44,742 nucleotides of DNA from CAZGMC01 sp964526565. Its GTDB lineage: Bacteria > Pseudomonadota > Alphaproteobacteria > DSM-16000 > Inquilinaceae. Of this stretch, positions 44,064-44,742 are shown piece after piece (within the stretch, counting starts at the first letter, position 1; each line of letters starts with the position of its first letter). The position numbers and the translations under genes are program-made. Where the stretch lies: NCBI GenBank assembly GCA_964526565.1, contig CAZGMC010000023.1, positions 1-44,742 of the forward strand, read 5' to 3'. The notes beneath the pieces are model-generated. The model did not search any database. It was not told the DNA's origin and saw only the letters and a program-made list of their open reading frames with translations.

Positions 44064-44534
44064 ATGTCGCGACGCCGGCGGGCGGAAAAGCGTGAAGTGT
44101 TGCCGGACCCGAAGTTCGGCGACACGGTGCTGACCAAGTTCATGAACAACATCATGCATGCCGGCAAGAAGTCGGTTGCCGAGAAGATCGTGTACGGCGC
44201 GCTCGACCGCATCCAGCAGCGCCTGCGTTCGGACCCGCTGCCGGTGTTCCATGACGCGCTGATCAATGTGCGCCCGCAGGTGGAGGTGCGCTCCCGCCGC
44301 GTCGGCGGCGCCACCTACCAGGTGCCCGTCGAGGTGCGGCCGGACCGGGCCCAGGCGCTGGCCATCCGCTGGCTGATCACGGCAGCCCGCAAGCGGTCCG
44401 AGTCCACCATGGTCGACCGGCTGTCGAACGAACTGCTGGACGCCGCCAACCAGCGCGGCACCGCCGTCAAGAAGCGCGAGGACACGCACCGCATGGCGGA
44501 AGCCAACAAGGCGTTCTCGCACTATCGCTGGTAA
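44064..44534 (+). CDS. rpsG: 30S ribosomal protein uS7
   Basis: 156-residue primary rRNA-binding protein that starts assembly of the 30S head and can repress its own operon in E. coli. MSRRRRAEKREVLPDPKFGD, the IMHAGKKSVAEKIVYGAL helix and RRVGGATYQVPVEVRP are family hallmarks; the C-terminus AEANKAFSHYRW is complete. Followed by fusA after 21 bases. Confidence 0.99.
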   Translation: MSRRRRAEKREVLPDPKFGDTVLTKFMNNIMHAGKKSVAEKIVYGALDRIQQRLRSDPLPVFHDALINVRPQVEVRSRRVGGATYQVPVEVRPDRAQALAIRWLITAARKRSESTMVDRLSNELLDAANQRGTAVKKREDTHRMAEANKAFSHYRW

Positions 44535-44555
44535 CCGTCGCCGGGAGTCGATCGC

Positions 44556-44742
<187 letters not shown>

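Overview
The window is a very GC-rich (about 70% by eye) chromosomal segment from a draft assembly; two runs of exactly 100 N mark scaffold gaps. An alphaproteobacterium of a Rhodospirillales-like lineage fits best. The basis is a NadQ-type operator pair in front of nadABC, an ScfR-type regulator beside isocitrate lyase, a DUF29 protein and a MidA/NDUFAF7-type methyltransferase. This placement is inference; there is no rRNA gene to test it.

Layout. 1-4890: a DEAD-box helicase (cut by the window edge) diverges from a run of overlapping genes: isochorismatase-type hydrolase, alpha/beta hydrolase, lgt, MidA-like methyltransferase, pgeF. prs follows. 6234-9947: nadA-nadB-nadC for de novo NAD synthesis, on the minus strand behind two palindromic operators. 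10359-15203: dnaN-recF-gyrB without dnaA. 15435-17476: methyltransferase, double-ACT regulator and a small His/Gly-rich protein. 17875-21679: a minus-strand operon dgcN-dgcA-TRAP binding protein-class II aldolase, probably for N-acylated D-amino acid use. 21902-24084: a broken region where an IS110 transposase fragment runs in frame into a beheaded CoA-transferase, whose tail contains a 15-bp coding minisatellite and a gap; a methyltransferase follows. 24260-27194: dnaX-ybaB-recR. 27195-28167: about 1 kb of non-coding DNA with palindromic repeats and one coding-like remnant.

28168-36268 is the most interesting part. The glutamate synthase genes read gltD to gltB on the minus strand, but two unrelated genes sit tightly between them. 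One is a lower-GC gene for a PD-(D/E)xK-like domain fused to DUF29. The other is a single-chain fusion of a MNT nucleotidyltransferase and a HEPN domain that carries the RX4HXY motif of HepT toxins. Together they look like a toxin-antitoxin or defence cassette captured by a housekeeping operon.

36620-44742: uppP, a second repeat-bounded gap, tusA-like, scfR diverging from aceA, a beta-carbonic anhydrase, a truncated GNAT gene, a membrane-anchored small protein, a lipoprotein, and the start of the str operon (rpsL, rpsG, fusA cut by the window edge) behind a clear sigma70-type promoter. A recurring theme is short tandem repeats (12-27 bp) at or across gene ends; both assembly gaps lie inside such arrays.
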